The position numbers were made by a program, and so were the translations under genes. Below the pieces are notes generated by a model. It had not been told where the DNA came from, did not search any database, and saw only the letters and a list, made by a program, of their open reading frames with translations. This document shows, in pieces, positions 1 to 9,579 of a stretch of 64,000 nt of DNA (position 1 is its first letter; each line of letters starts with the position of its first letter). The DNA is from Citrobacter amalonaticus Y19 (GTDB lineage Bacteria; Pseudomonadota; Gammaproteobacteria; Enterobacterales; Enterobacteriaceae), in assembly GCF_000981805.1 (NCBI RefSeq), contig NZ_CP011132.1, forward strand, positions 4,216,001 through 4,280,000, in the 5' to 3' direction.

Positions 1-134
1 AACTGCGTCAGCACGCTGTCCGTAACAATTAGCGTCCGGCGAAAGCCATATTCCGCCATTGTATTCATTGCATCTCTTAATAAATCAGACCCTATTATAT
101 TCACCGAAGGAATATAAAATATTGAAGCGGCCAT
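1..134 (-). CDS. yiaY: Iron-containing alcohol dehydrogenase YiaY, N-terminal part
   Basis: Only the first 44 or so codons lie in the window; the gene runs off the left edge. Reading leftward from the ATG at 134 gives MAASIFYIPSVN followed by MAEYGFRRTLIVTD, which matches the start of the iron-dependent alcohol dehydrogenase YiaY (group III, Fe-ADH family). The metal ligands lie outside the window. In E. coli yiaY also sits just downstream of selB, so the context agrees. The region 135-318 between it and selB holds a terminator and no gene. Confidence 0.85.
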   Translation of the reverse strand, partial: MAASIFYIPSVNIIGSDLLRDAMNTMAEYGFRRTLIVTDSVLTQ

Positions 135-230
135 ATGATCAATCCTTAATAATTTTAGTAGGGATTGCAGCATACGAACGAATTTCAGGAGAAAATATGA
201 TCGCAGTAGTTATTTATTTAATGAAAAAAT

Positions 231-268
231 AAAAGAGCACATTAGGCTACAAATTAATGGGCTCTTTT
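231..268 (-). terminator. Rho-independent terminator after selB
   Basis: AAAAGAGC at 231-238 pairs with GCTCTTTT at 261-268, extended by CATTA/TAATG inside. Read on the minus strand the hairpin is followed by a T-rich stretch, so it would end selAB transcripts before yiaY. Confidence 0.7.
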
Positions 269-318
269 CGTTTCAAACTATTTATTGTATCAATTCATTT
301 TTATTTTAATAAATTGCA

Positions 319-2166
319 TTATCCTTTTGCCGGAAATAATAATGCATCACGTAATAGATGATCATTTCCACGGCGACGAGTAAAGCCAATCCGGTCAAAG
401 TATTCCAGTATTTGAATCGCCAGTTTTCGTCCTACGCCCAATCGATCGCGAAAATCTGCTGCGCAGGTTGAGCCTTTCTCCAGATCCAGTTCGCGGATCA
501 TGCTGGCGAAAGCCACAATGCGATCGTTACGGTAGTAACGATCTTTTACGATCGCCGTAATCATCCCCTGCTGCGCTGCCTGTCGCAACACCAGACGCAT
601 TGTTTGCTCATCGGTGGCGGTTTCGCGGGCGAGATCGCGGACCCACCAGGGTTCGTCACCAAATAACGGCGCGGTCTTAAGCCAGATAGTCTGCTGTTCG
701 TCAGTAAATCCGGCCTTGTGATCCGGCAGATGCAGCCAGCCGTGGTGGCTGTGAATATCGCCGCTGTCGCGCATTTGCTCAATCAACAACAGCACCAGCG
801 CTTCATCTTCCATCGGCAGCGCCATGCGGCGCAGGCGTTCACGCCCCGGGCCTGGCTCATCACGATGCTGTTCATGGTAAGTCGCCAGCGTGTCGAGAAT
901 TTTGCGCTGCCAGCGCGCGGCGACCGCCGCATTCAGCAGGCTGTAACCCGCCTGAATAAAACCATGCTGGTGAATGAGTGAGCGCATGCCGTCGCCATTC
1001 AACTGGCGCGCCCACGCAAAGTCAGGCAAATTTACCGCCCCACGTTGCAGATGCACAGCCAGTGCGGCACTGTCATCTTTCGCCGCCGCCAGTGATGCCA
1101 GCCATTGCAGATACTCCGGTTTACGTTTACCGCGACGTGGCGGATTAAGCGCAACCACCCGCGCTCCGGCAAGCGTCGCGCGCGCGGAGATATCACGCAG
1201 CACCAGGCGGTCGTTATCAGCCAACAACAGCGGTGCATCAAACACCAGTTCCGCCAGATTATCTTCCAGCAGCGATACGCGCCCGGTCACATGGCTGGCT
1301 GCATGGTGAATATGTAGCGGCTGCCACTGCGTAAGCGGAACGTGGCTTTCCAGCGCCACAATCACCCGCGTAAACGGTTCAGGCGGGGCGTCTGAAAGCA
1401 ACCAGTCACCCCGGTTAAGCTGTTCTTTTTCGGCATCGCCGACGATATTTAACGCAATGCGCTGCCCGGCATGGGCATGCTCGCTCGCCTGGTTTTGCGC
1501 ATGAATCCCGCGCACACGCACAGACGTATTCACGCCAGTCAGCCACAACGTATCCCCGACGTTCACTTCACCGCTCAGCGCGGTGCCGGTCACCACCAAC
1601 CCGGCACCTTTTACGGTAAAGGCGCGGTCGATAGCCAGGCGGAACGTCTGATCCCGGGCGTGTTCGCGGGCGGGCAATTGCTGCAAATGTTCGCGCAACG
1701 CGTCAATTCCACGGCCTTCATTAGCGGCCGTCACAAATAACGTCGCCTGGGCAAAGCCATACTCGCGCAGAACTTCCTGCACCTGCTGTTGAACCTCCTG
1801 CACCCGCGTGTCATCCACGCGGTCGGCTTTGGTCAACGCCACTGTCAGCGTTGGATTCCCCGTCAGTTGCAGAATCGCCAGGTGTTCACGCGTTTGCGCC
1901 ATCACGCCATCGTCGCAGGCCACCACCAGCAAGGCATGATCGATACCGCCCACGCCCGCCAGCATGTTTGAGAGAAATTTCTCGTGACCGGGGACATCAA
2001 TAAAACCCAGCACGCGCCCGTCCGGCTGCGGCCAGTAGGCATAGCCCAGGTCAATGGTCATTCCGCGCTTTTTCTCTTCCGGCAGGCGGTCGGCATTTAC
2101 GCCGGTAATGGCCTGTAGCAGCGTCGTTTTCCCATGGTCGACATGTCCGGCGGTCGCAATAATCAT
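319..2166 (-). CDS. selB: Selenocysteine-specific elongation factor SelB
   Basis: SelB carries Sec-tRNA(Sec) to the ribosome and binds the SECIS hairpin of selenoprotein mRNAs. The 615-residue length equals the E. coli protein (614). The N-terminus is an EF-Tu-like GTPase: G1 GHVDHGKT at residues 7-14, G3 DVPGHEKF from residue 57, and a TKADR guanine-specificity motif near 112. Beta-barrel domains follow, then the C-terminal winged-helix repeats that bind SECIS RNA. Its start overlaps the selA stop by 4 bases (ATGA), indicating a translationally coupled selAB operon. The gene looks intact. Confidence 0.97.
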   Translation of the reverse strand: MIIATAGHVDHGKTTLLQAITGVNADRLPEEKKRGMTIDLGYAYWPQPDGRVLGFIDVPGHEKFLSNMLAGVGGIDHALLVVACDDGVMAQTREHLAILQLTGNPTLTVALTKADRVDDTRVQEVQQQVQEVLREYGFAQATLFVTAANEGRGIDALREHLQQLPAREHARDQTFRLAIDRAFTVKGAGLVVTGTALSGEVNVGDTLWLTGVNTSVRVRGIHAQNQASEHAHAGQRIALNIVGDAEKEQLNRGDWLLSDAPPEPFTRVIVALESHVPLTQWQPLHIHHAASHVTGRVSLLEDNLAELVFDAPLLLADNDRLVLRDISARATLAGARVVALNPPRRGKRKPEYLQWLASLAAAKDDSAALAVHLQRGAVNLPDFAWARQLNGDGMRSLIHQHGFIQAGYSLLNAAVAARWQRKILDTLATYHEQHRDEPGPGRERLRRMALPMEDEALVLLLIEQMRDSGDIHSHHGWLHLPDHKAGFTDEQQTIWLKTAPLFGDEPWWVRDLARETATDEQTMRLVLRQAAQQGMITAIVKDRYYRNDRIVAFASMIRELDLEKGSTCAADFRDRLGVGRKLAIQILEYFDRIGFTRRRGNDHLLRDALLFPAKG

Positions 2167-3554
2167 TTCAACAACATCTCCATAAACCGGGTTTCATCTT
2201 CAAGACAACGTAAATCCAGCCACAGGCGACCTTCGTAAATCCGACCGATGACCGGAACCGGCAACTCACGCCAGCGGGTCGCCAGGGCTTCAAGACGGCT
2301 TCCGCGACCGTCGTGCGGTGTAAAGGTTAATGCCGCGCTGGGGAGCCTATCAACCGGTAAAGAACCGCTGCCGATTTGCGACAGGCAGGGCAACACCTTT
2401 ACCGCAAACTCGGCGTCGTAGTGCGCGGCTAACGGCGCCAGAAGCCGCTCCGCCTGAGCCAGAATCGCGTCTTTGCTTCGGGTTAACAGACGCAACGTCG
2501 GCAGTCTCTCGGCCAGCGCTTCCGGGTGCAGATACAGACGCAACGTCGCTTCCAGTGCCGCAAGGGTCATTTTATCCGCTCGCAGCGCGCGCTTAAGCGG
2601 ATGACTCTGCAATCGTGCAATCATCTCTTTCTTACCAACGATGATCCCGGCCTGCGGACCGCCCAACAGCTTGTCGCCCGAGAAGCTCACCAGGCTAACG
2701 CCCGCAGCAATCAACTGCTGCGGCATCGGCTCTTTCGGCAGACCGTACTGACTCAAATCGACCAGCGAGCCGCTGCCAAGATCGGCCACGACCGGAATAT
2801 CCAGCGTCTGGCCGATTTGGGCCAGTTCCGTTTCATCAACCGTGTGGGTGAAGCCTTCGATGCTGTAATTACTGGTATGCACCTTCATCAGCAGCGCGGT
2901 GTTTTCATTCACCGCTTGACGATAGTCGTCGGCATGCGTCCGGTTGGTGGTTCCGACTTCATGCAGCGTGCAACCCGCCTGACGCATCACATCCGGGATA
3001 CGAAACGCGCCGCCAATCTCCACCAGCTCACCGCGTGAGACCACCACCTCTTTACCGGCGGCGGAGGCCGCCAGCATCAGCAGCACCGCCGCCGCGTTGT
3101 TATTTACAATACAGGCATCTTCCGCACCGGTGATGCGGCACAGCAATTCTGCCAGCGCGCGGTCGCGATGCCCGCGTCCCGCACCGTCCAGGTCATACTC
3201 CAGCGTTACCGCCGAGCGCATGGCCTGTGCGACAGCCGCAACGGCCTCTTCGGCCTGTAAGGCGCGTCCCAGATTCGTGTGCAACACCGTGCCCGTCAGG
3301 TTAATCACCGGACGCAGCGCACTCTGGGCCTCTTTTTCCAGCCGGAAATTCACTTCCTGCGCCCAGTCTTCGCACCACGCAGGCAACGCGTGCGTATCGC
3401 GGATCACTTCTCTCGCTTCATCAAGCAGTTGGCGGAGCAGGTCAACAACACGGGTATGTCCGTGAGTCTCACGGAGGGTAAGAAATTCACTTTCACGCAA
3501 TAAGCGATCAATGGCGGGGAGCTGACTGTAGAGCGAACGCGTTTCGGTCGTCAT
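2163..3554 (-). CDS. selA: L-seryl-tRNA(Sec) selenium transferase SelA
   Basis: A pyridoxal-phosphate enzyme that converts Ser-tRNA(Sec) to Sec-tRNA(Sec) using selenophosphate. It has 463 residues, the standard length. The PLP lysine is in SFSGDKLLGGPQAG (about residue 295), and the conserved NLTGTVLHTNLGRA segment lies near residue 85. It is first gene of the selAB pair. The partners selC and selD are not in this window. Confidence 0.97.
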   Translation of the reverse strand: MTTETRSLYSQLPAIDRLLRESEFLTLRETHGHTRVVDLLRQLLDEAREVIRDTHALPAWCEDWAQEVNFRLEKEAQSALRPVINLTGTVLHTNLGRALQAEEAVAAVAQAMRSAVTLEYDLDGAGRGHRDRALAELLCRITGAEDACIVNNNAAAVLLMLAASAAGKEVVVSRGELVEIGGAFRIPDVMRQAGCTLHEVGTTNRTHADDYRQAVNENTALLMKVHTSNYSIEGFTHTVDETELAQIGQTLDIPVVADLGSGSLVDLSQYGLPKEPMPQQLIAAGVSLVSFSGDKLLGGPQAGIIVGKKEMIARLQSHPLKRALRADKMTLAALEATLRLYLHPEALAERLPTLRLLTRSKDAILAQAERLLAPLAAHYDAEFAVKVLPCLSQIGSGSLPVDRLPSAALTFTPHDGRGSRLEALATRWRELPVPVIGRIYEGRLWLDLRCLEDETRFMEMLLK

Positions 3555-3576
3555 GAAAAGGCCTGGCTGTTGGTGG

Positions 3577-3597
3577 CCCTCTCCACAACGGAGAGGG
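3577..3597. repeat. Short intergenic palindrome upstream of selA
   Basis: CCCTCTCC and GGAGAGGG face each other around a 5-base loop. The same motif recurs at 8348-8404 between mtlA and mtlD, so it belongs to a dispersed enterobacterial intergenic repeat family. The stretch 3555-3674 has no gene. Confidence 0.6.
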
Positions 3598-3674
3598 ATA
3601 TCGACATAGAAGGGATTGTAACGTGAGATTGCTCAGACGGACATAATACGCATCAAGCCTTTAGCGAATAGGCT

Positions 3675-4283
3675 TCAAGTCTTTGGCGGTTCAGTTCGGG
3701 CAAAACTTTCGCGCTGGAACAGCGTCTCCACCAGCTTGACCAGGTGGGGTCTGCTCACGCACCAGCCCGGTGAGACGCGGCGGAAATTGAGATAGCCCAC
3801 CGCGCAGGCGATAGCGATAGTTGCCAGATTGACCGTGTCAGGTTTAATCGTCCCGTCCACCAGATACCCTTCCAGCGCATCCAGACTGCGGTTAATTTTC
3901 TCGCGCTGGCGCAACAGTTCGGTTTCCGATTGCTGCGCGGCAGGACGCGCCTGTTCTCGCACCGACACCAGACCGGCATCCATTACGCCATCGGCCAGCG
4001 CCTCAAGTTGTCGGACTCTCAGCGAGGCCAGCGAGTCGCGAGGCAGCATTGCTGGCGCAATATCCAGCAGTTCAATGTATTCCGCGATAATCGGCGAATC
4101 GAACCAGTACTCTCCATCGTCAGTCACCAGCGCCGGGACTTTTCCTAGCGGGTTGTACTGCGCGACACCGTTTTCCGCGTTATAGGGCAGTTCATTAACA
4201 AATTCGAAAGTGATGCCTTTTTCCAGCAGCAGGATCGAAATTTTACGTACAAACGGGCTGGTGTAGCTACCAATGAGTTTCAT
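3675..4283 (-). CDS. yibF: Glutathione S-transferase-like protein YibF
   Basis: A 202-residue protein with an N-terminal thioredoxin-fold domain (MKLIGSYTSPFVRKI, then a VPAL cis-proline motif) and an all-helical C-terminal domain, typical of the glutathione S-transferase superfamily. Physiological substrate is unknown. I chose the ATG at 4283 because AGGA lies just upstream and it gives the E. coli YibF length; an in-frame start 24 bases earlier has no comparable ribosome site. In this genome yibF directly follows selA, without the Rhs locus present in E. coli K-12. Confidence 0.92.
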   Translation of the reverse strand: MKLIGSYTSPFVRKISILLLEKGITFEFVNELPYNAENGVAQYNPLGKVPALVTDDGEYWFDSPIIAEYIELLDIAPAMLPRDSLASLRVRQLEALADGVMDAGLVSVREQARPAAQQSETELLRQREKINRSLDALEGYLVDGTIKPDTVNLATIAIACAVGYLNFRRVSPGWCVSRPHLVKLVETLFQRESFARTEPPKT

Positions 4284-4355
4284 GATCGGTCCTTTTCGCC
4301 AACACAAAACAATGAGTATGGCTCACGCAGCGGGAAAAGGCAGGTGACAGAGTTC

Positions 4356-5492
4356 TCAATGATCCAAATAAAGGTAGTGCATCCAACTGGTCATGCGCAG
4401 CAACACCTTGCGCATCACTGAAACATGGGCGAAATGGTCGGAATAGACCGCCACCTGTGCGTAGATGCCGTCGGGTAACGCATCCACATCGGCATTCGGA
4501 TCCAGTTCAATCGTCGCCAGGACGCCATCGGTCCCGGGTACCACCGTCAGGGATTGTAGTGCGCCCTGAGCCTGATACGAACCGCCCGGTACCACGGGCA
4601 GTATGCTGGTCAATTTGCCGTGAAAAACCTGACCTGGCAGCGCGTTAAACACCACCTCCGCGTCATCGCCAGGTTCAAGGCGAAGCAGCGAGTTTTGCCG
4701 GAACTGAGCGACAATTTGCCGTTTTTGTTCAGGGATAAAGACCATCACCGGACGCAATGGCAGCGCAGCGGCGTAAGTACCGGGCCGGATCAGCACCTGG
4801 GTAACGTAGCCGTTGCTGGGGGCACGAATAATGGTCTGATCAAGATTGTATTTGGCCTCTGTCAGTTGCGCCCGCAGGCTGACAATCTGCGACTGTTCGC
4901 CGTTGACCATGCTGTCCAGTTGGCTTTGGATTTGCGCCTGCTCAGCCACAGAACCTTTTACCAGCGCATCCTGCGCCAGATAGTTTTGCCGCGCCGTATC
5001 AATATCGCTTTCCGAGAAGGGGTTCACCCGAGCCTGACTGCCTTTCAGGTAACGCTGATAATCTTTATACAACCGATCGCGCTCGGCAGAAACGCGCGTT
5101 GTATTGGCCTGCGCTTCTGCCAGTTGGGCTTTAAGCGTCTGGATATTGTGCGTTGCGGTGACCAGATCGGCCTGTAGCCTGTCCACGCGCGCCTGATAGC
5201 GAACAGGGTCGAGTTTAAACAGCACTTCCCCCTTTTTAATCAGCTGGTTATTTCTCTCGGTAACCTCGCTGACAACCCCGGTCACCTGCGGCGTAATGGG
5301 AATGGAAATCACGGCTTTTTGCGCAGTAAAAGTGTACGGGTGGTTATAATTCATTAACAGGATCAGACCGCTTACCAGAAATACGCCGCCTAATGCCGCC
5401 GTTGCCAGAGTCCATTGATTTACCGGAATACGAAATAGCTTGAAGACCGCCCACGCCAGCGCCACATAGGTTAATACAATCAACAGATCCAT
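4356..5492 (-). CDS. yibH: HlyD-family membrane fusion protein YibH
   Basis: A 378-residue periplasmic adaptor (membrane fusion) protein. There are hydrophobic segments near residues 1-15 and 30-50, then a lipoyl-like half (GVVSEVTERNNQLIKKGEVLF), a long alpha-helical hairpin (about 85-210) rich in Gln and Ala, the second lipoyl half and a beta-barrel. This is the EmrA/HlyD fold. It lies 2 bases after yibI, and the pair presumably forms an envelope transport unit; no cognate inner-membrane pump is next to it. Substrate unknown. Confidence 0.9.
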   Translation of the reverse strand: MDLLIVLTYVALAWAVFKLFRIPVNQWTLATAALGGVFLVSGLILLMNYNHPYTFTAQKAVISIPITPQVTGVVSEVTERNNQLIKKGEVLFKLDPVRYQARVDRLQADLVTATHNIQTLKAQLAEAQANTTRVSAERDRLYKDYQRYLKGSQARVNPFSESDIDTARQNYLAQDALVKGSVAEQAQIQSQLDSMVNGEQSQIVSLRAQLTEAKYNLDQTIIRAPSNGYVTQVLIRPGTYAAALPLRPVMVFIPEQKRQIVAQFRQNSLLRLEPGDDAEVVFNALPGQVFHGKLTSILPVVPGGSYQAQGALQSLTVVPGTDGVLATIELDPNADVDALPDGIYAQVAVYSDHFAHVSVMRKVLLRMTSWMHYLYLDH

Positions 5493-5494
5493 GG

Positions 5495-5857
5495 TCAGAT
5501 CTCCGGAAACGTCGTCTCATCAGCCGTTTGAACCCCGGCCAGTTTTTTTTCGAGTTGCGTAATACGTGCGGATAACGCCGCGATTTCCGGATCGGTCTCC
5601 TGTCCTGCAGGCGTAGCATGAGACTGCATGCCCCAACCGCGTTCTGGCTGGTAGAGAGTTGCCCAAATCCACAAAAACGGCCAGATCACATGGAGCGTAA
5701 ACAAACTCACCCAGCCTGCGGTATGAATAGCATCGGCATGCGGGTGGTTGCGTTTCTTCGCAATTAAATAGGGAATGTCATGAATGGCAATAACGCCGTA
5801 AAAGATCACCAGAAAGACAAAGATCAGCACACCCAACGCGAAATAATTTAGAAACAT
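5495..5857 (-). CDS. yibI: DUF3302 inner-membrane protein YibI
   Basis: A 120-residue protein with two hydrophobic segments (about 5-25 and 48-66), and a C-terminal coiled-coil-like stretch (EIAALSARITQLEKKL). It matches YibI (DUF3302). It forms a two-gene unit with the downstream adaptor gene yibH (2-base gap). Function is unknown; small proteins of this type commonly accompany HlyD-family adaptors. Confidence 0.9.
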   Translation of the reverse strand: MFLNYFALGVLIFVFLVIFYGVIAIHDIPYLIAKKRNHPHADAIHTAGWVSLFTLHVIWPFLWIWATLYQPERGWGMQSHATPAGQETDPEIAALSARITQLEKKLAGVQTADETTFPEI

Positions 5858-6069
5858 ATCTGCCCCGGCTTCACGCTAATCAGAATGTTAATTGCAGGCA
5901 GCCGAAAGCAAATTGGCTGATGATTTGAACATAATTCGAGTTCTGCATTTTCGCCATCACGCCAAAGACTATTTTTCACACTGAATGGTTACTTAATGAC
6001 ATCCGGCGATGTCACGGCGAGAAGAATCTGCTCAGGATCACATTGGGGCAAAGCCAGACGAAAGTTTCT

Positions 6070-6246
6070 TGTGATTAAGATCACAAACATTCAACAAATC
6101 GTCGAAGATAAAACGTGATGTTCATCACAAATTAATGTCAACAATGGGTTAAAACTGAGGTTTGTTGTTTTTATACACAACCATTTTGTGATTCACATCA
6201 CATCAATTACCTCCCTACCCCCTATATTTATGTGACATATATCACA
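6070..6246. promoter_or_regulatory. mtlADR control region with four CRP sites
   Basis: The 532-base gap 5858-6389 between yibI and mtlA holds four TGTGA-N6-TCACA-type palindromes: 6070-6085 (perfect arms), 6114-6129 (CGTGA/TCACA), 6187-6202 and 6231-6246 (perfect arms). E. coli mtl is known to carry an unusually dense array of CRP sites and to be repressed by MtlR. The array explains strong catabolite control of mannitol uptake. No ORF of note lies in the gap. Confidence 0.85.
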
Positions 6247-6389
6247 CCAAAGACCGTTGACTGGACAGTTTACCGATTCAGTGCCAGATTTCGCAGTATC
6301 TACAGGGTCCGGCTACCTCTGCCGCTACATTAACAAAACCTCGGGCTTTCAGCCTGCGCGTCAGCAAACACATAAGAAGGGGTGTTTTT

Positions 6390-8303
6390 ATGTCATCCGA
6401 TATTAAGATCAAGGTGCAAAGCTTTGGTCGATTCCTCAGCAATATGGTGATGCCAAATATCGGCGCGTTTATCGCGTGGGGTATTATCACCGCACTATTT
6501 ATTCCGACAGGGTGGTTGCCAAACGAAACGCTGGCGAAGCTGGTCGGCCCAATGATCACCTATCTCCTGCCGCTGCTGATCGGTTTCACCGGCGGTAGAC
6601 TGGTGGGCGGCGATCGTGGCGGCGTGGTGGGTGCAATCACCACCATGGGCGTTATCGTCGGCGCAGACATGCCGATGTTCCTCGGCGCGATGATCGCCGG
6701 TCCGCTGGGCGGCTGGGCAATCAAACATTTCGATAGCTGGGTAGACGGTAAGATCAAATCCGGTTTTGAGATGCTGGTGAATAACTTCTCCGCTGGCATC
6801 ATCGGTATGATCCTCGCCATTCTGGCATTCCTCGGCATTGGTCCGGCGGTTGAAGTTCTGTCAAAAATACTGGCAGCGGGCGTTAACTTCATGGTTGTCC
6901 ATGAGATGCTGCCGCTGGCGTCTATCTTCGTTGAACCGGCGAAAATCCTGTTCCTGAACAACGCCATCAACCACGGTATTTTCTCACCGCTGGGTATTCA
7001 GCAGTCTCATGAGATGGGTAAATCCATCTTCTTCCTGATTGAAGCCAACCCGGGTCCGGGGATGGGCGTTCTGCTGGCGTACATGTTCTTTGGTCGCGGT
7101 AGTGCTAAACAGTCTGCGGGCGGTGCGGCAATCATCCACTTCCTGGGTGGTATCCACGAAATTTACTTCCCGTATGTGCTGATGAACCCGCGTCTGATCC
7201 TCGCCGTTATCCTCGGCGGTATGACTGGCGTGTTCACGCTGACTATCCTGAACGGTGGTCTGGTTTCTCCGGCTTCTCCGGGTTCTATCCTGGCCGTGCT
7301 GGCGATGACGCCAAAAGGGGCTTACTTCGCTAACATCGCGGCAATCTGTGCGGCAATGGCGGTCTCCTTCGTTATCTCTGCCATTCTGCTGAAAACCAGC
7401 AAAGTGAAAGAAGATGACGATATTGAAGCCGCGACCCGTCGTATGCAGGACATGAAGTCAGAATCCAAAGGCGGTACTCCACTGTCAGCTGGCGATGTCA
7501 CCAACGACCTGAGCCACGTACGTAAAATCATCGTTGCCTGTGATGCCGGTATGGGTTCCAGCGCAATGGGTGCCGGCGTACTGCGTAAGAAAGTGCAGGA
7601 TGCGGGTCTGAGCCAGATCTCTGTCACCAACAGCGCAATTAACAACCTGCCGCCGGATGTTGACCTGGTCATCACCCACCGCGATCTGACCGAACGCGCG
7701 ATGCGTCAGGTCCCGCAGGCGCAGCATATTTCGCTGACTAACTTCCTCGACAGCGGCCTGTATTCAAGCCTGACCGAACGTCTGGTTGCCGCTCAGCGCC
7801 ACACTGACAACGAAGTCAAAGTCCGCGACAGCCTGAAAGACAGCTTTGATGAAGGGGAAAACAACCTGTTCAAACTGAGCGCGGAGAACATCTTCCTCGG
7901 CCGCACAGCAGCCACCAAAGAAGAAGCGATTCTTTTTGCTGGTGAACAACTGGTGAAAGGCGGTTACGTTGAGCCGGAATACGTACAAGCGATGCTGGAT
8001 CGCGAAAAACTGACCCCAACCTATCTGGGTGAGTCTATCGCAGTGCCGCACGGTACGGTTGAAGCGAAAGACCGCGTACTGAAAACCGGCGTCGTGTTCT
8101 GCCAGTATCCGCAAGGCGTTCGCTTCGGTGAAGAAGAAGACGACATCGCCCGTCTGGTGATTGGTATCGCTGCCCGTAATAACGAGCACATTCAGGTGAT
8201 TACCAGCCTGACCAACGCGCTGGATGACGAATCCGTCATCGAACGCCTGGCTAATACCACCAGCGTGGATGAAGTGCTGGCGCTGCTGGCGGGTCGTAAG
8301 TAA
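6390..8303 (+). CDS. mtlA: Mannitol-specific PTS enzyme IICBA
   Basis: A 637-residue permease that imports mannitol and phosphorylates it to mannitol-1-phosphate. The N-terminal ~340 residues are the membrane IIC domain, with the GGIHEIYFPYV substrate-site motif. The IIB domain carries the phospho-cysteine in VACDAGMGSS (about Cys384), and the C-terminal IIA domain carries the phospho-histidine in IAVPHGTVEA (about His554). Length equals E. coli MtlA. AAGAAGGGG precedes the ATG. First gene of mtlADR. Confidence 0.98.
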   Translation: MSSDIKIKVQSFGRFLSNMVMPNIGAFIAWGIITALFIPTGWLPNETLAKLVGPMITYLLPLLIGFTGGRLVGGDRGGVVGAITTMGVIVGADMPMFLGAMIAGPLGGWAIKHFDSWVDGKIKSGFEMLVNNFSAGIIGMILAILAFLGIGPAVEVLSKILAAGVNFMVVHEMLPLASIFVEPAKILFLNNAINHGIFSPLGIQQSHEMGKSIFFLIEANPGPGMGVLLAYMFFGRGSAKQSAGGAAIIHFLGGIHEIYFPYVLMNPRLILAVILGGMTGVFTLTILNGGLVSPASPGSILAVLAMTPKGAYFANIAAICAAMAVSFVISAILLKTSKVKEDDDIEAATRRMQDMKSESKGGTPLSAGDVTNDLSHVRKIIVACDAGMGSSAMGAGVLRKKVQDAGLSQISVTNSAINNLPPDVDLVITHRDLTERAMRQVPQAQHISLTNFLDSGLYSSLTERLVAAQRHTDNEVKVRDSLKDSFDEGENNLFKLSAENIFLGRTAATKEEAILFAGEQLVKGGYVEPEYVQAMLDREKLTPTYLGESIAVPHGTVEAKDRVLKTGVVFCQYPQGVRFGEEEDDIARLVIGIAARNNEHIQVITSLTNALDDESVIERLANTTSVDEVLALLAGRK

Positions 8304-8308
8304 ACCCC

Positions 8309-8404
8309 GTAAGCCCGATGGTGCTACGCTTATCGGGCTTACAAAATCCTCTCCCTCGTGGAGAGGGTTTGGGTGAGGGCCTTCCCCCTCACCCCAGCCC
8401 TCTC
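8309..8404. repeat. Intergenic palindromes between mtlA and mtlD
   Basis: GTAAGCCCGAT (8309-8319) pairs with ATCGGGCTTAC (8332-8342), a REP-like hairpin. It is followed by a CCCTCTCC/GGAGAGGG and GGTGAGGG/CCCTCACC nested palindrome up to about 8404. Such hairpins at the end of mtlA could stabilise or attenuate the upstream message. The second unit is related to the palindrome upstream of selA. Confidence 0.7.
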
Positions 8405-8433
8405 GGGTAAAAACATTAATGAAGGTTAATACT

Positions 8434-9579
8434 ATGAAAGCATTACATTTTGGCGCAGGTAATATCGGTCGTGGCTTTATCGGCAAACTGCTGGCGGACG
8501 CGGGGATACAACTGACATTCGCTGATGTAAATCAGGTCGTGCTTGACGCCCTGAATGCCCGTCATAGCTATCAGGTTCATGTCGTGGGTGAAAATGAGCA
8601 GGTGGATACCGTGACCGGCGTCAACGCGGTAAGCAGCATTGGCGATGAGGTTGTTGAGCTGATCGCGCAGGTTGACCTGGTCACCACCGCAGTGGGTCCG
8701 GTCGTGCTGGAGCGCATCGCCCCAGCCATCGCCAAAGGCCTGGTCAAACGCAAAGCGCAAGGGATCGCCACCCCGCTGAATATCATCGCCTGTGAAAACA
8801 TGGTACGGGGCACCACCCAACTGAAAGGCCATGTGATGAACGCGCTGGCAGAAGACGACAAAGCCTGGGTTGAAGCCCATGTTGGTTTCGTGGATTCCGC
8901 CGTTGACCGCATCGTGCCGCCTTCTGCCTCTGCGACCCACGATCCGCTGGAAGTGACCGTCGAAACCTTCAGCGAGTGGATCGTCGACCAGACCCAGTTC
9001 AAGGGCGCGTTACCGAACATCCCAGGAATGGAATTAACTGATAACCTGATGGCATTTGTCGAACGTAAACTCTTCACGCTGAACACCGGGCATGCTATAA
9101 CCGCGTACCTCGGAAAATTGACCGGTCATCAGACCATCCGTGACGCGATTCTCGACGAGAAAATCCGCGCCGTGGTCAAAGGGGCGATGGAAGAGAGCGG
9201 CGCGGTGCTGATCAAACGCTACGGTTTTGATGCCGAAAAACATGCGGCATACATTCAGAAAATCCTCGGTCGTTTTGAAAACCCGTATCTGAAAGATGAC
9301 GTTGAACGTGTTGGCCGTCAGCCGCTGCGTAAACTGAGCGCGGGCGACCGTTTGATCAAGCCGCTGCTCGGTACACTGGAATACCACCTGCCGCACGCTA
9401 ACCTGGTCAAAGGGATTGCTGCCGCGATGCATTTCCGTAGCGAAGACGATCCGCAGGCGCAGGAACTGGCCGCGCTGATCGCCGACAAAGGCCCACAGGC
9501 TGCGCTTGCTCAGATTTCCGGACTGGATATCAACAGTGATGTCGTTGCCGAGGCCGTTAGCACTTATAACGCAAATTAA
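8434..9579 (+). CDS. mtlD: Mannitol-1-phosphate 5-dehydrogenase
   Basis: Oxidises mannitol-1-phosphate to fructose-6-phosphate with NAD+. The N-terminus has the Rossmann motif MKALHFGAGNIGRGFIG; the long-chain dehydrogenase core includes the KLFTLNTGHA motif with the catalytic lysine. I chose the ATG at 8434, which gives 381 residues (E. coli 382) and has AAGG upstream, over the in-frame ATG 15 bases earlier. The stop overlaps the mtlR start (TAATG). Confidence 0.97.
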   Translation: MKALHFGAGNIGRGFIGKLLADAGIQLTFADVNQVVLDALNARHSYQVHVVGENEQVDTVTGVNAVSSIGDEVVELIAQVDLVTTAVGPVVLERIAPAIAKGLVKRKAQGIATPLNIIACENMVRGTTQLKGHVMNALAEDDKAWVEAHVGFVDSAVDRIVPPSASATHDPLEVTVETFSEWIVDQTQFKGALPNIPGMELTDNLMAFVERKLFTLNTGHAITAYLGKLTGHQTIRDAILDEKIRAVVKGAMEESGAVLIKRYGFDAEKHAAYIQKILGRFENPYLKDDVERVGRQPLRKLSAGDRLIKPLLGTLEYHLPHANLVKGIAAAMHFRSEDDPQAQELAALIADKGPQAALAQISGLDINSDVVAEAVSTYNAN

